Assembly (NCBI RefSeq): GCF_000768315.1
Contig: NZ_AQQX01000001.1
Location: 682,001 to 746,000 of the forward strand
Reading direction: 5' to 3'
Source: Pseudooceanicola atlanticus
GTDB taxonomy: Bacteria > Pseudomonadota > Alphaproteobacteria > Rhodobacterales > Rhodobacteraceae
Length of the DNA: 64,000 nt
A program made the translations under genes and the position numbers. Below, piece by piece: positions 55,536 through 64,000 of this stretch. The notes under the pieces were generated by a model that did not search any database, was not told the DNA's origin, and was given only the letters and a program-made list of their open reading frames with translations. Position 1 is the stretch's first letter; every line of letters begins with the position of its first letter.

Positions 55536-56164
55536 CCGAGCAGGACCGCCTCGTTTTTGTCGTCGATGACGATCAGGATATCCGAACCTCGCTGACCCGG
55601 GCCTTGCGGCAACGTGGCTTCGAGGTCGAAGCGTTCGAGTCCGCCAAGGCGTTCCTCTCGGGCTTTGACGGCAGCCGATCCGCCTGTCTCGTGCTGGATT
55701 ACGGCATGCCCGATGTGAATGGGCTGGAGCTTCAGGAAGAGCTGAACTCCCGCGGATGGCCCCTGGCGATCGTTTTCATCACCGGCCATGGCGGCGTGCG
55801 CGAATCCGTTCAGGCGATGAAGAGCGGCGCGGTGGATTTCCTGGAAAAGCCGTTCCGCCAGTCCGAACTGGTCGAGCGGATCGAAGTCGCGCTGGACATG
55901 GCCGAGGCAAAACGCGCCTCCACCGCCGAAGCGGACGAGATCCGCGCCCGGTTTTCCCGTTTGACCGAACGGGAGGCCGAGATCGTCGACCAGGTCCTGG
56001 CCAAGCCGGCCGAAGCCTCGAGCAAGGAAATCGCGGCGGCCCTCGGGATCAGTCCGCGGACCGTCGACCATCACCGCGCCCGCATATTGGAAAAGCTGGC
56101 CGTTCGGTCACTGGTCGAACTGGTCAAGCTGGCCGCGGCGCTGCCGAAAGATCAAAAGGGCTAG
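55532..56164 (+). CDS. FixJ/NarL-type response regulator
   Basis: A 210-residue two-domain regulator. The receiver has the acidic pocket VVDDDQD, phospho-acceptor Asp56 in LVLDYGMPDVNG, Thr in FITGHGG and Lys in EKPF. A linker leads to a LuxR-type helix-turn-helix (LTEREAEIVDQVL, then SKEIAAALGISPRTVDHHRA). It is translated with the kinase by ATGA overlap and is its obvious partner. The regulon is unknown; the adjacent RTX gene and alkB are candidate targets by position. Confidence 0.92.
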   Translation: MTEQDRLVFVVDDDQDIRTSLTRALRQRGFEVEAFESAKAFLSGFDGSRSACLVLDYGMPDVNGLELQEELNSRGWPLAIVFITGHGGVRESVQAMKSGAVDFLEKPFRQSELVERIEVALDMAEAKRASTAEADEIRARFSRLTEREAEIVDQVLAKPAEASSKEIAAALGISPRTVDHHRARILEKLAVRSLVELVKLAAALPKDQKG

Positions 56165-56309
56165 TTTGCAAATGGCAGTTTCGATTTTGGCGCCGTGATG
56201 CTCGGCGCCGCAGATTCAGTAAACCAGCCGCATCTCCGCGGCAGCCGTTGACACGGCTGTTGTCGTCGTCTTGGAGGCTGCGGAGCCTCCGATACATGTA
56301 TGTCCAAGA
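56165..56309. terminator. Hairpins between the convergent regulator and RTX genes
   Basis: Two perfect 7-bp dyads: GGCGCCG/CGGCGCC (56189-56195 and 56203-56209) and GGAGGCT/AGCCTCC (56273-56279 and 56284-56290). They lie between convergent genes and probably act as bidirectional terminators, although T-runs are absent. Confidence 0.4.
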
Positions 56310-59300
56310 TCAGAAAATCTCGATGTCACTAGCCGACACTGTGGCGTTTTGCTCGAATGTGGCGACCAGTACTTTTTCTGCTCCACCAGAACCATCGGCG
56401 TCGAACCACAACTGACCCGCGGCTTGATCGAAGATGAACCGGTCCGAGGCGTCAGCGGCGACAGTTCCTGTGACAAACGCACTTGCGCCAAGTGAGCCGG
56501 TGGTCATGCCGCCAAATTCTGAACTCTTCATCAACAGCCTGTCGCCTTCATTGGCGCTGTTTGTGTTGAAATCTATGATCCGGTCGACATTGGAGGCGCC
56601 TATTGCACGGTCAAATACGAAACTGTCCGCGCCGCCCTGTCCTTTCAGGGTGTCGCGCCCTTCGCGCCCGATAACGAAATTGTCGAAGGGGGTGCCCACG
56701 ATCGTATTGTCGAGCGCGTTGCCGATCCCGTTGAAGATCGCGGGGTCGCCGTCCTTCGTGTAGACGGTCTGCATGAAGAGCTTTTCGACATGCGCCTCCA
56801 TCGCGTAACTGCGGAATGCCAGTACGGTATCTATACCTTCGTCGGCAGCTTCGATGACAGTGTCACCAGGAGCCCTGACGAGGTAGCGGTCATCTCCAGT
56901 GCCGCCCTCCAGGGTGTCATTGTTCTTGCCGCCATCCAAGATGTTGTCCTCGGCGTTGCCTTTGATGTGGTTTTGAAGCCCGTTGCCGGCGCCGACCTTG
57001 GCGCTGCCGACCAATTCCACATTCTCGATATGGCGGTTGCCGGTCCGGAAGTCGACGGAGGATATCGCCGTGTCGGTGCCTGTCCAGCTGCGGCTTTCGA
57101 TAATCCGGTCATCGGCGTGATCGATGCGGTAGACGTCTCCACCCTTTCCGCCATTCATGACGTCGATTCCGGCACCGCCGATCATTTCGTCCTCGCCGTC
57201 GCCTCCATAGATGGTGTCGTTACCGGCCTTGCCGTTCAGCCGGTTATTGCCTGAATTGCCGGTAAGAACGTTGTTGAGTTCGTTGCCAGTGCCGTTCAAG
57301 TCATCCGCACCGAGAAGTTCGAGATCCTCTACGAAGTCCATCAGACCGGTATTCATCAGGGCCCTGACAAGGTCATGCCCCTGGTTTTCGTACTCGATGA
57401 TACGATCGCCAGCGTCTCTCCGTACGTAAGTGTCGTTACCGGTGCCGCCCATCATCGTGTCGTCACCACCCATCCCGTCCAAGATGTTGTCGAGGTAGTG
57501 ACCGACAAGCTGGTTGCCGAGTGCATTCCCGACCGCAATGCGTGCGGAGCCTATAAGGCTGACATCCTCGATATGCGAGCTGCCTATCCTGAAGTCGACA
57601 GCACTGCGAACGTGATCGCGGCCAGCATGCCCCTCAACCTCGACCACGAGGTCGCCAATGTCATCGACGTGGTACGTGTCGGAACCCTCAGCGCCGGTCA
57701 TGGTATCGGCGCCTTCGCCGCCATCCAGATCGTCGTCACCGCTCTGGCCGAACAATTCGTCCAGGCCTTCGCCCCCGATCATGGTGTCGTTGCCGGTGCC
57801 GCCGCGTATTGTATCGTCGCCGCGCCAGCCATGGATGGCGTCGTTGCCGCCCAACATGTCGATAACGTCGTTCGACGGTGGGGCAAAAAGGATATCCATG
57901 CCTTCGGTCGGAGCGCGCTCACCTGAGAGCTGGCGTACGCCGAAAACGATTTCGTCATCCGAAAAGACCAGCTTTTCGATATCCGTATGCAGTAAATCGG
58001 ACGTCATCGGACCAGTGACCTGGGCCCCGAAACCGGTGAAAGGCGTCGTCAAGTCAGGGTCGAATCCAAATTGCACATCGCTGATGACGAAATCTGCAAT
58101 TGGCCCATCATACACAACTGTATCAAAGCCAACGCCCCCGATGACGTAGTCATTGCCCGTACCGGGGCTCATCAAGTCGTCCCCGTCGCGCCCGAGGAGA
58201 AGGTCGTCGTCCGCCCCGCCGATCAGGACATCCCCTTTGGAACTGCCGCGAAGTGTGTCGTTGCCCTCGTCACCGCGAAGATCATGACCAAAAGCGCTGA
58301 AGCCAACACCTTTTGCATCAAGAATGTCATTGCCGAAGCCCCCCTCCATACGGCTGACTTCTTCGGCTTCGATCGTGTCGTCGCCACTGCCACCGAGTAG
58401 GTAGTTTGCCCCGACACCTCCATAGATTTCATCGTTTCCGCTGTCACCCTTGACCAGGTCATCGCCGGGGCCGCCGAACAATGTGTCGTCGCCATCGCGA
58501 CCGCGCACGGTGTCGTTGTCGGACAAACCCGATATCAAGTTGCCATCGGGATCACCGCGCAAGTAGTCGCGGGACTGACTACCAATGATGTGTCCAAGGT
58601 CATCAGGGGTGTCGCTTTCGATACCACCGGTCATGTCCCTCAGTACCTCGAGGATTCCCCCGAAGGCGGATTGCACCTCGAACGGCTCGCGCCACAGCTC
58701 CACGCCGAGACGGTTGACGGTTTCGTAGTAACCAATCGACTGCAAGGCGTTCAGGATATCATCAATGTCGTCGGGCCATCGCAGACTTAGGTTGGGGTCG
58801 CCCGGCTCCAGCGGATTTTCGATGCCATCAATACCTGGGATGCTGCTTTCGTACTTGGCGATGTGGTCGACAATAACTGCGTTATATGTCCCGTTGCCGA
58901 GATCCTGAACCAGCGTGTAGTTTTGGTCTATGTGGATCGGCGGGGCAAAGATGGGAATCTGCAGGTTCTCGGCCAGAGCGATCTCAGGGTCGCGATAGGT
59001 CGAAAATTGGATCGGACTCAGGCTGTTGGCATCAGGTCGCACGCCGTAATATGTGTAGGAGAAATGAACCTCATCGGCGACGTTGTCGCCGTTCATATCC
59101 ATGTAAACGGGCCCGTCCAGGTCTTCGGAATTGACACTTTCCGAGTACACCTCGTGATCATAGACGCTGGGGCCAATGCCTCGGATGTTGTTAACCGCTT
59201 TTTCAAGCGGCGCGATCGCATCCTGGAGAACCGAGGTCAGCTGGGTAGAACCGAGGGTTTCCTGTTCAAAACGTGCGGCGACTTGGAACCGTAGCTCCAA

Positions 59301-59849
59301 AGCGTGATTGATCGCCAGCACCATTGAGGCGTTCAATTCCAGCTTCTCGTTCGCTTCGGTTCCAGGGATATCCAGAACTTCGTTCGCTATAGCCGAAATT
59401 CGGCCCAGCAGTCGGCTGGATTCGTCAACATAACCCTGGAAATAGCCGTCGAGCTGATCTGGCGCGACATAGCCAGTCTCTCCCGGCTCTGCGTAAGGGT
59501 CGAAACTCGCCAACCGCTCTCGTTCGCGCGACACGTCGGACAAGAGTTGCGCCATCTCGACACCGACCAGCAGGTCGGTTTGCTCTTCGATCATCTGCTT
59601 GAGTTCGGCGCCAAGGACATCGATCTGTGAACTGATCTCATCGACAGCAACCAGCAATTGGTCGAGCTTCTGGTTTATCTCTTGATTTGCAGCGTCCGTG
59701 CCACCGCCGAACAGCACATTGAAGAAATCTTCAGGACTGTCGATCTCTCCGTTGGCGAAGCCTTGGATCAGCCCGTTTGCGATACTTGCCGCTTGGAAAA
59801 TTGACGAGCCTACAGTCAGGTAGCCACTGACCGTGTCCAAAGTCCCCAT
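56310..59849 (-). CDS. Large RTX calcium-binding protein with helical N-terminal domain
   Basis: 1179 residues. The first ~45 residues are hydrophobic and helical (VGSSIFQAASIANGLIQGF). Residues ~50-210 form a predicted coiled coil (NQEINQKLDQLLVAVDEIS). A middle domain of unknown fold (about 230-440) contains MDMNGDNVADEVHF, an EF-hand-like loop. From about 445 onward there are at least six blocks of RTX nonapeptides (GGxGxDxxx), each closing with a beta-roll cap such as GTGNDTY. The C-terminus FVFDRAIGASNVDRIIDFN resembles serralysin-type type I secretion ends. There is no Sec signal. It is probably secreted by a type I system, but none is encoded nearby. The ATG at 59849 has AAAGGACA upstream. 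Confidence 0.88.
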   Translation of the reverse strand: MGTLDTVSGYLTVGSSIFQAASIANGLIQGFANGEIDSPEDFFNVLFGGGTDAANQEINQKLDQLLVAVDEISSQIDVLGAELKQMIEEQTDLLVGVEMAQLLSDVSRERERLASFDPYAEPGETGYVAPDQLDGYFQGYVDESSRLLGRISAIANEVLDIPGTEANEKLELNASMVLAINHALELRFQVAARFEQETLGSTQLTSVLQDAIAPLEKAVNNIRGIGPSVYDHEVYSESVNSEDLDGPVYMDMNGDNVADEVHFSYTYYGVRPDANSLSPIQFSTYRDPEIALAENLQIPIFAPPIHIDQNYTLVQDLGNGTYNAVIVDHIAKYESSIPGIDGIENPLEPGDPNLSLRWPDDIDDILNALQSIGYYETVNRLGVELWREPFEVQSAFGGILEVLRDMTGGIESDTPDDLGHIIGSQSRDYLRGDPDGNLISGLSDNDTVRGRDGDDTLFGGPGDDLVKGDSGNDEIYGGVGANYLLGGSGDDTIEAEEVSRMEGGFGNDILDAKGVGFSAFGHDLRGDEGNDTLRGSSKGDVLIGGADDDLLLGRDGDDLMSPGTGNDYVIGGVGFDTVVYDGPIADFVISDVQFGFDPDLTTPFTGFGAQVTGPMTSDLLHTDIEKLVFSDDEIVFGVRQLSGERAPTEGMDILFAPPSNDVIDMLGGNDAIHGWRGDDTIRGGTGNDTMIGGEGLDELFGQSGDDDLDGGEGADTMTGAEGSDTYHVDDIGDLVVEVEGHAGRDHVRSAVDFRIGSSHIEDVSLIGSARIAVGNALGNQLVGHYLDNILDGMGGDDTMMGGTGNDTYVRRDAGDRIIEYENQGHDLVRALMNTGLMDFVEDLELLGADDLNGTGNELNNVLTGNSGNNRLNGKAGNDTIYGGDGEDEMIGGAGIDVMNGGKGGDVYRIDHADDRIIESRSWTGTDTAISSVDFRTGNRHIENVELVGSAKVGAGNGLQNHIKGNAEDNILDGGKNNDTLEGGTGDDRYLVRAPGDTVIEAADEGIDTVLAFRSYAMEAHVEKLFMQTVYTKDGDPAIFNGIGNALDNTIVGTPFDNFVIGREGRDTLKGQGGADSFVFDRAIGASNVDRIIDFNTNSANEGDRLLMKSSEFGGMTTGSLGASAFVTGTVAADASDRFIFDQAAGQLWFDADGSGGAEKVLVATFEQNATVSASDIEIF

Positions 59850-60318
59850 GGAAATGTCCTTTCAAATGCATGCGCTGGACGGGCGACAAAATGTGAGCGA
59901 GCGCCGGTCCTTGCGTAAGCAATAGCGAACCACGCGGGTAATTGATGGGTCAAGAAAACAATTTTGAATTAGTAGTTGATTTCTTGGTTTTAGGTTTCTT
60001 GTCGAACGGTAGACTGAAATAACTTACCCGCGATATGGATCGCATGCAGACGGCGCGATCGTTACATCGCTGGACGACCAGTCTTCGTCATAGTGAAGTA
60101 TACAGGCCGTTCGTTGCCTTTCTGGAACTTCATGGTTGGGGACATTGACTGCATGTGCGGAGTGATCGGAGGGCTGGAATTCGGCCTCGAAAAGCACCCT
60201 GATCGAAAATGTGACACATGTCCGAGTATTTTCGGTTCGAAGCAAAAAGGGACGTCGTTTCTTGTTGCTCCAAACAGCCTGCGGCAACCCGCCGGGGCAG
60301 TGCCGCCACAAGCCTCGG
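59850..60318. other. 469-bp AT-richer gap upstream of the RTX gene
   Basis: It contains the RTX promoter region, with AT-rich stretches at 59955-60025 and TTGACC read on the minus strand at 59953-59948. The rest is non-coding as far as I can see. A short open frame on either strand lacks a ribosome binding site and family similarity. Confidence 0.4.
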
Positions 60319-61298
60319 TCAGGCTGCTAGGTCCGGAAGGGAACGGTCATGTTCGGAAAGGGCAGCCCGGACGCCTTGACAGATATCGTCACCGACTACG
60401 CCCAGGGCGAGGTCTAGCGTATCGGCAATCTGGTCGATTTCGTCTTCGGTGACGGTCAGGGCAGGGGACAGGCAGATCGTGTTGTTCAGCCCCGGCAGCG
60501 ACCGGTTCGTCATCCCCACCAACACGCCCCGCGCAACGCATTCGGCAAAGACCTGGGCGAACAGCCTTGCGGCTAGCGGTTCCTTGGTCGTGCGGTCTGC
60601 CACCAGATGCAGCTTCTGGAACAGGCCCTTGCCGCGCACGTCACCGATGATGGCGAGCCTGTCCTTCAGCCGCTTCATCAGATGCTCTCCCATCCGGGTG
60701 CAATTGCCCAGCAGGTCCTCGTCCTCGATGATGCGCAGGTTTTCCAGAGCGGTGGCGGGCCCGGCGGTGCACCCCCCGAAAGCCGAGATGCAGCAGGATA
60801 TCGTACTTGCGCCAGATCTCCTGCACGCGGGGCCATTAGCCTTCGGGCGGGGCGATGACGCCGCCACCCGTAGTGATCGGTCCAAGGCAGAGCGCGCCGA
60901 CCGTGTCCGGCCCCTCGCGCAGGATGACCTCTTCGATGGCGTCGGCGGCGCGTTCGCCATAATTTTCCACATCTCATTGGGCCCGGTATTCCAAGTAATG
61001 CAGCACCTCGACGAAACCGGGGGCGAGGGGGCCGTATTGCGCGACCCGCTCCGGCTGGCCGCCGATCGAGCTGCCGTGGTAATCGCGTTCGCGGCACAGG
61101 AACTTGGTCTTCTTGCCACCATACTTCTTATGGGCAATCTGGCGAACGATCTTGAACGCCTTCTCGTTCGCCTCGGACCCGGAGTTGGTGTAGTCGAAGC
61201 CGCCCGGCACGGCGTCGAGGAATTTGCGTCCTGCCTGGTCCCAAACCTTCAGGCCCTTGCCCTCCAGGATTGCGCAGGGGGCGTCGATATCAAAGGCC
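60319..61298 (-). pseudogene. Class III (omega-amino acid/taurine-pyruvate type) aminotransferase, broken
   Basis: Pieces of one protein appear in order on the minus strand but in different frames. The N-terminal FDIDAPCAILEGKGLKVWDQ and AGRKFLDAV jump straight to TNSGSEANEKAFKIVRQIA, losing about 50 residues. RERDYHGSSIGGQPERVAQY and ITTGGGVIAPPEG run into an in-frame TAA, then EIWRKYDILL. After a second large loss, including the PLP-lysine region, comes FGGCTAGPATALENLRIIED through RGKGLFQKLHLVADR to the stop at 60319. The catalytic Lys segment is missing, so the gene is dead. Confidence 0.88.
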
Positions 61299-61371
61299 TA
61301 TTGCTGTACCACGGCATGCCAAACATCGGCGCGGTCCGCGCTCACGACGCATCCCATGAAACCCATCCTCG

Positions 61372-62037
61372 CCAGGCCCCCTCGATCTACATCGCGCTTT
61401 GTTCGCGGTTGGCACGGGCCTCCATGCTCGACGTGTTTGGAGCCGATGACATCCGTATCGCGCACCAGGGGCTGTCGGGACGGCAGGTCACCTATCGCCA
61501 CGGCCTGCGCAACGGGCAGATCCCCGTGGTCACCAAGCTGGGCCTGCAGATGGTCAGCTTCTGGCCGGTGCCGTGCTGGTTGAGACGGTGTTCAACTGGC
61601 ACGGCGTTGGCCGGGAGGCCTTTGGAGCCATTCTGCGCCGCGACGACCCGGAGTTGCTAGCGATCCTCTGACTTTCGGTGGTGGTCGGCATCCTGATTGG
61701 CTCCTGCGCAGGCTATTTCGGCGGCTAGGTCGATGTCGCGCTGCTGAAGGTGACCGAGTTCTTCCAGATCCTGCCCGCCCTGCCGCCGCTGATCGTTGCC
61801 GCCGGCCTGGCCATCGGTGGCGCGATCCTGTTCGAGGCGGGCCTCGCCTTCCTCGGCCTTGGCGATCCCAACGAGATGAGCTGGGGCCTGATCATCGGCG
61901 AGAACCGCAACTACCTGCGCGATGCCTGGTGGACGGTGACGCTGCCCGGCATTGCGATCTTCCTCACCGTGCTGGGCATTTCGCTGGTCGGCGATGGCAT
62001 CAACGACGCCCTCAACCCCAAACTTTGGAGACGCTGA
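61372..62037 (+). pseudogene. dppB-dppC deletion fusion (dipeptide ABC permeases), broken
   Basis: A DppB-like piece (SRLARASMLDVFGADDIRIA, then YRHGLRNGQIPVVTKLGLQM) shifts frame near 61553, continues as LAGAVLVETVFNWHGVGREAF and meets TGA at 61669. The same frame goes on directly with DppC sequence (LSVVVGILIGSCAGYFGG, TAG at about 61726, VDVALLKVTEFFQILP). It then jumps over the central DppC helices to AILFEAGLAFLGLGDPNEMS and ends normally at 62037. At least one gene-joining deletion, one internal deletion, one frameshift and two stops are present. Confidence 0.88.
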
Positions 62038-63029
62038 TGGACCCCATCCTTTCTGTCCGTGACCTCTGCGTCGACGTGGGTACCGGGATCCAGGTCCACC
62101 GGGTTCTTGACGGCGTGTCCCTCGACCTCTTTCCCGGCAAGACATTGGGCGTGGTCGGTGAATCCGGTTGCGGCAAGTCGATGACCGCGCTGGCCACGAT
62201 GGGACTGCTGCCCGACCGGTTTTCGGTCGCGTCCGGCTCCATCCAACTGGCGGGCGAAGAGATGACGACGATCAAGCCCGCCCGGCTGCGGCAATTGCGC
62301 GGCAACATGATCTCTATGATCTTCCAGGAGCTGATGACCTCGCTCAACCCGCTGCTGACGGTGGAACGCCAGATTGCCGAGGTGGTCGAACCGCACCAGC
62401 ACAAGACCAAGGCCCGCGAGATCGCGCTGGAGATGCTGCGCGCTATCCCGATCCCGTCGCCGGAGGACCGTCTGGCCGCTTATCCCCATGAATTATTGGG
62501 CAGAATGCGGCAGCGGGTGATGATCGCCATCGCTCTGGCCTGCCGCCCCAAGGTCATCATCGCGGACGAACCGACCACCGCGCTCGACGTGACGGTGCAG
62601 GCTCAGATCTTCCGCCTGTTGCGAGACCTGCAGATGGATACAGAAACCGCGATCATGCTGATCACCCATGACCTTGGCGCGGTGGCAGAAATGGCGGACG
62701 AGGTCGCGGTGTTCTGCGCCGGCAAGTCGATCGAAAGCGGCCCGGTGGGCGATATCCTCGACCGGCCGGCCCACCCCTATACCCGTGGCCTGATGTCCCG
62801 CACCCCGCGGCTGAAACTGGGCGCGGCGGCGCGTCTGCCCGATGCCGGGTCGCTGGGCGAAATCCCCGGCATGGTGCCGCCGCTGGGCCGGTTCCCCAAG
62901 GCCTGCCGCTTTGCGCCGCGCTGCGCGCTGGCGGATGAACGCTGCCGGTCCGAAGACCCGCCGCGGCTGCCCGTCGGCACCGCTCAAACCGCCCTTTGCT
63001 GGTACGCGAAAGAGGAGGCCCTGGCATGA
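62037..63029 (+). CDS. Dipeptide/oligopeptide ABC transporter ATPase (DppD-like), signature altered
   Basis: A 330-residue ATPase with an uninterrupted frame and a DppD layout. Walker A is GVVGESGCGKSMTA, the Q-loop is QELMTSLNPLL (usually QEPM), Walker B is VIIADEPTTALDV, the switch is LITHDLGAV and the C-terminal oligopeptide/4Fe-4S-type cysteines are in CRFAPRCALADERC. The signature, normally LSGGM, reads LLGRM, which should abolish or cripple ATP hydrolysis. With its permeases destroyed upstream, it is probably no longer functional. The ATG at 62037 overlaps the dppC-like stop (TGATG). Confidence 0.85.
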   Translation: MDPILSVRDLCVDVGTGIQVHRVLDGVSLDLFPGKTLGVVGESGCGKSMTALATMGLLPDRFSVASGSIQLAGEEMTTIKPARLRQLRGNMISMIFQELMTSLNPLLTVERQIAEVVEPHQHKTKAREIALEMLRAIPIPSPEDRLAAYPHELLGRMRQRVMIAIALACRPKVIIADEPTTALDVTVQAQIFRLLRDLQMDTETAIMLITHDLGAVAEMADEVAVFCAGKSIESGPVGDILDRPAHPYTRGLMSRTPRLKLGAAARLPDAGSLGEIPGMVPPLGRFPKACRFAPRCALADERCRSEDPPRLPVGTAQTALCWYAKEEALA

Positions 63030-63949
63030 GTCTCGTTGATGTTCAGGACCTCAAGGTCCATTTTCCGCTGGCCTCGGGCGACGTGGTCAAGGCCGTCGAT
63101 GGCGTGACCTTCCGAGTCGAGGCCGGGTCGAGCTTTGGGATCGTCGGCGAAAGCGGGTCGGGAAAATCGACGACCGCGCAGGCGCTCATGCGGTTGGTGG
63201 ACCCGGTCGCGGGGTCCATGTCTTTGGGCCCACACAGCCTGTCGGGGCTAGAGGGCGAACCGCTGCGCAAGGCACACAAGGACATCCAGACGGTGTTCCA
63301 GGATCCCTTCTCCTCGCTGAACCCGCGACTGCGGGCAGGGCGTGCGGTGCGGGAACCGCTGGACCTGATGGATTTCGGCACCAAGGCCGAGCGCGAGGCC
63401 CGCGTGGACGAGATGTTCGAAGCCGTGGGCCTGCATCCCGATGCCAAGCGGCTATTCCCGCACCAGTTCTCGGGCGGGCAACGACAGCGGCTGTGCATTG
63501 CGTGGGCCATGGTGACCGAACCGCGGCTTGTCGTCTGTGACGAACCCGTCCCTGCGCTCGACGTGGCGATCCAGGCGCAGATCCTGAACCTTTTGAAAGG
63601 GCTGCAGAAAACCAAGAACCTGACCTATATCTTCATCTCTCACGACCTCGCCGTGGTGCAGAATATCTGCACCCATGTCGCGGTGATGTACCTGGGCGAG
63701 TTCGTGGAAACCGGCCCGGTGGAAGAGATCTTTTCGGGCGCCCAGCATCCCTACACCTGGTCGCTGATGGCTGCGGCCCTGTCGCCGGATGATCGGGACC
63801 AGGGGCGCGAGAGGTTCACCGTGGAAGGAGAGCCGCCATCGCCCATCAACCCGCCGCCCGGATGCCGTTTCGCGGGGCGCTGTCCCTTCGCCCAGGACAA
63901 GTGCCGGACCGAGAGACCGGTTCTGTCCAAGGTAACGAACGGGCACTAG
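63026..63949 (+). CDS. Dipeptide/oligopeptide ABC transporter ATPase (DppF-like), prematurely stopped
   Basis: 307 residues to a TAG at 63947. Walker A is GIVGESGSGKSTTA, the signature FSGGQRQRL is intact, Walker B is LVVCDEPVPALDV (Ser-to-Pro in the D-loop), the switch is FISHDLAVVQ and the C-terminal Cys pattern is CRFAGRCPFAQDKC. After the TAG the same frame continues VACHFAGDLNPP, the normal DppF end, up to the window edge. A nonsense change therefore truncates the protein by at least 17 residues. The ATG overlaps the dppD stop (ATGA). Confidence 0.83.
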   Translation: MSLVDVQDLKVHFPLASGDVVKAVDGVTFRVEAGSSFGIVGESGSGKSTTAQALMRLVDPVAGSMSLGPHSLSGLEGEPLRKAHKDIQTVFQDPFSSLNPRLRAGRAVREPLDLMDFGTKAEREARVDEMFEAVGLHPDAKRLFPHQFSGGQRQRLCIAWAMVTEPRLVVCDEPVPALDVAIQAQILNLLKGLQKTKNLTYIFISHDLAVVQNICTHVAVMYLGEFVETGPVEEIFSGAQHPYTWSLMAAALSPDDRDQGRERFTVEGEPPSPINPPPGCRFAGRCPFAQDKCRTERPVLSKVTNGH

Positions 63950-64000
63950 GTGGCCTGCCACTTTGCCGGGGACCTGAACCCGCCGATCCCGGAGCTAGCC

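Noticed and set aside
60024-60311. A 95-codon minus-strand frame upstream of the RTX gene
   Set aside because: Low-complexity mix without family features, in an AT-rich promoter-like gap, with no ribosome binding site.
60316-60345. String resembling the conserved loop of bacterial SRP RNA (AGGTCCGGAAGG)
   Set aside because: On the minus strand it codes the end of the aminotransferase remnant (RSLPDLAA and stop), and the flanking sequence does not fold into the SRP hairpin.

Overview
The window reads as chromosomal DNA of an alphaproteobacterium of the order Rhodobacterales (Roseobacter-type). The evidence is high-GC coding sequence, the divergent crotonyl-CoA carboxylase/reductase (ccr) and ethylmalonyl-CoA mutase (ecm) genes of the ethylmalonyl-CoA pathway, a TRAP transporter, a DUF6473 gene, and a dispersed GC-rich intergenic repeat of a kind I associate with this order. 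No rRNA, tRNA, CRISPR array, phage module or intact insertion sequence was recognised.

Layout. 0-3.5 kb: tail of a DUF1989 protein, creD, an aldo/keto reductase and a purine nucleoside phosphorylase. 3.8-13.1 kb: two divergent operons. The minus-strand one encodes a glycerol-kinase-like enzyme, an FAD oxidoreductase and a GlpA-like dehydrogenase. The plus-strand one encodes a TRAP transporter followed by ethanolamine ammonia-lyase eutBC. 13.1-22.2 kb: acylphosphatase, ecm and ccr around a shared regulatory region, a RecD-like helicase, an SDR, DoxX, 3-hydroxyacyl-CoA dehydrogenase and DUF6473. 22.4-31.0 kb: katG, an RND efflux pair and an acyl-CoA dehydrogenase. 31.4-33.5 kb: a SLAC1/TDT channel, a Crp/Fnr regulator and a small YgaP-like membrane protein. 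The channel and small-protein genes share an upstream palindrome.

33.5-50.3 kb: a LacI-type regulator diverges from a 14-gene co-directional locus for carbohydrate uptake and catabolism. It has an SBP, two permeases, two ATPases, a Gfo/Idh/MocA oxidoreductase, a TIM-barrel isomerase, a DUF4432 epimerase-like protein, an SDR, a CaiB CoA-transferase, an SBP-like protein without a signal peptide, a crotonase, a XylX-like 2-keto-3-deoxy-acid dehydratase and an alpha-ketoglutarate-semialdehyde dehydrogenase. The last two point to a Weimberg-type exit to 2-oxoglutarate. No conventional sugar-acid dehydratase is present, and CoA chemistry sits where it would be expected. The two ATPases have complementary defects that leave one canonical and one degenerate ATP site. 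This locus is the strongest candidate here for an undescribed system.

50.5-60 kb: an AlkB-type hydroxylase, then an accessory stretch of lower gene density with a decayed RTX C-terminus (plus strand), a FixL/FixJ-like two-component system and an intact 1179-residue RTX protein (minus strand). 60.3-64 kb: a decaying block with a class III aminotransferase pseudogene, a dppB-dppC deletion fusion and two dipeptide-type ATPases with altered motifs or a premature stop.

Coordinates of starts were refined by Shine-Dalgarno matches, family N-termini and start/stop overlaps. All functions are from reading the sequence; no database search was run.
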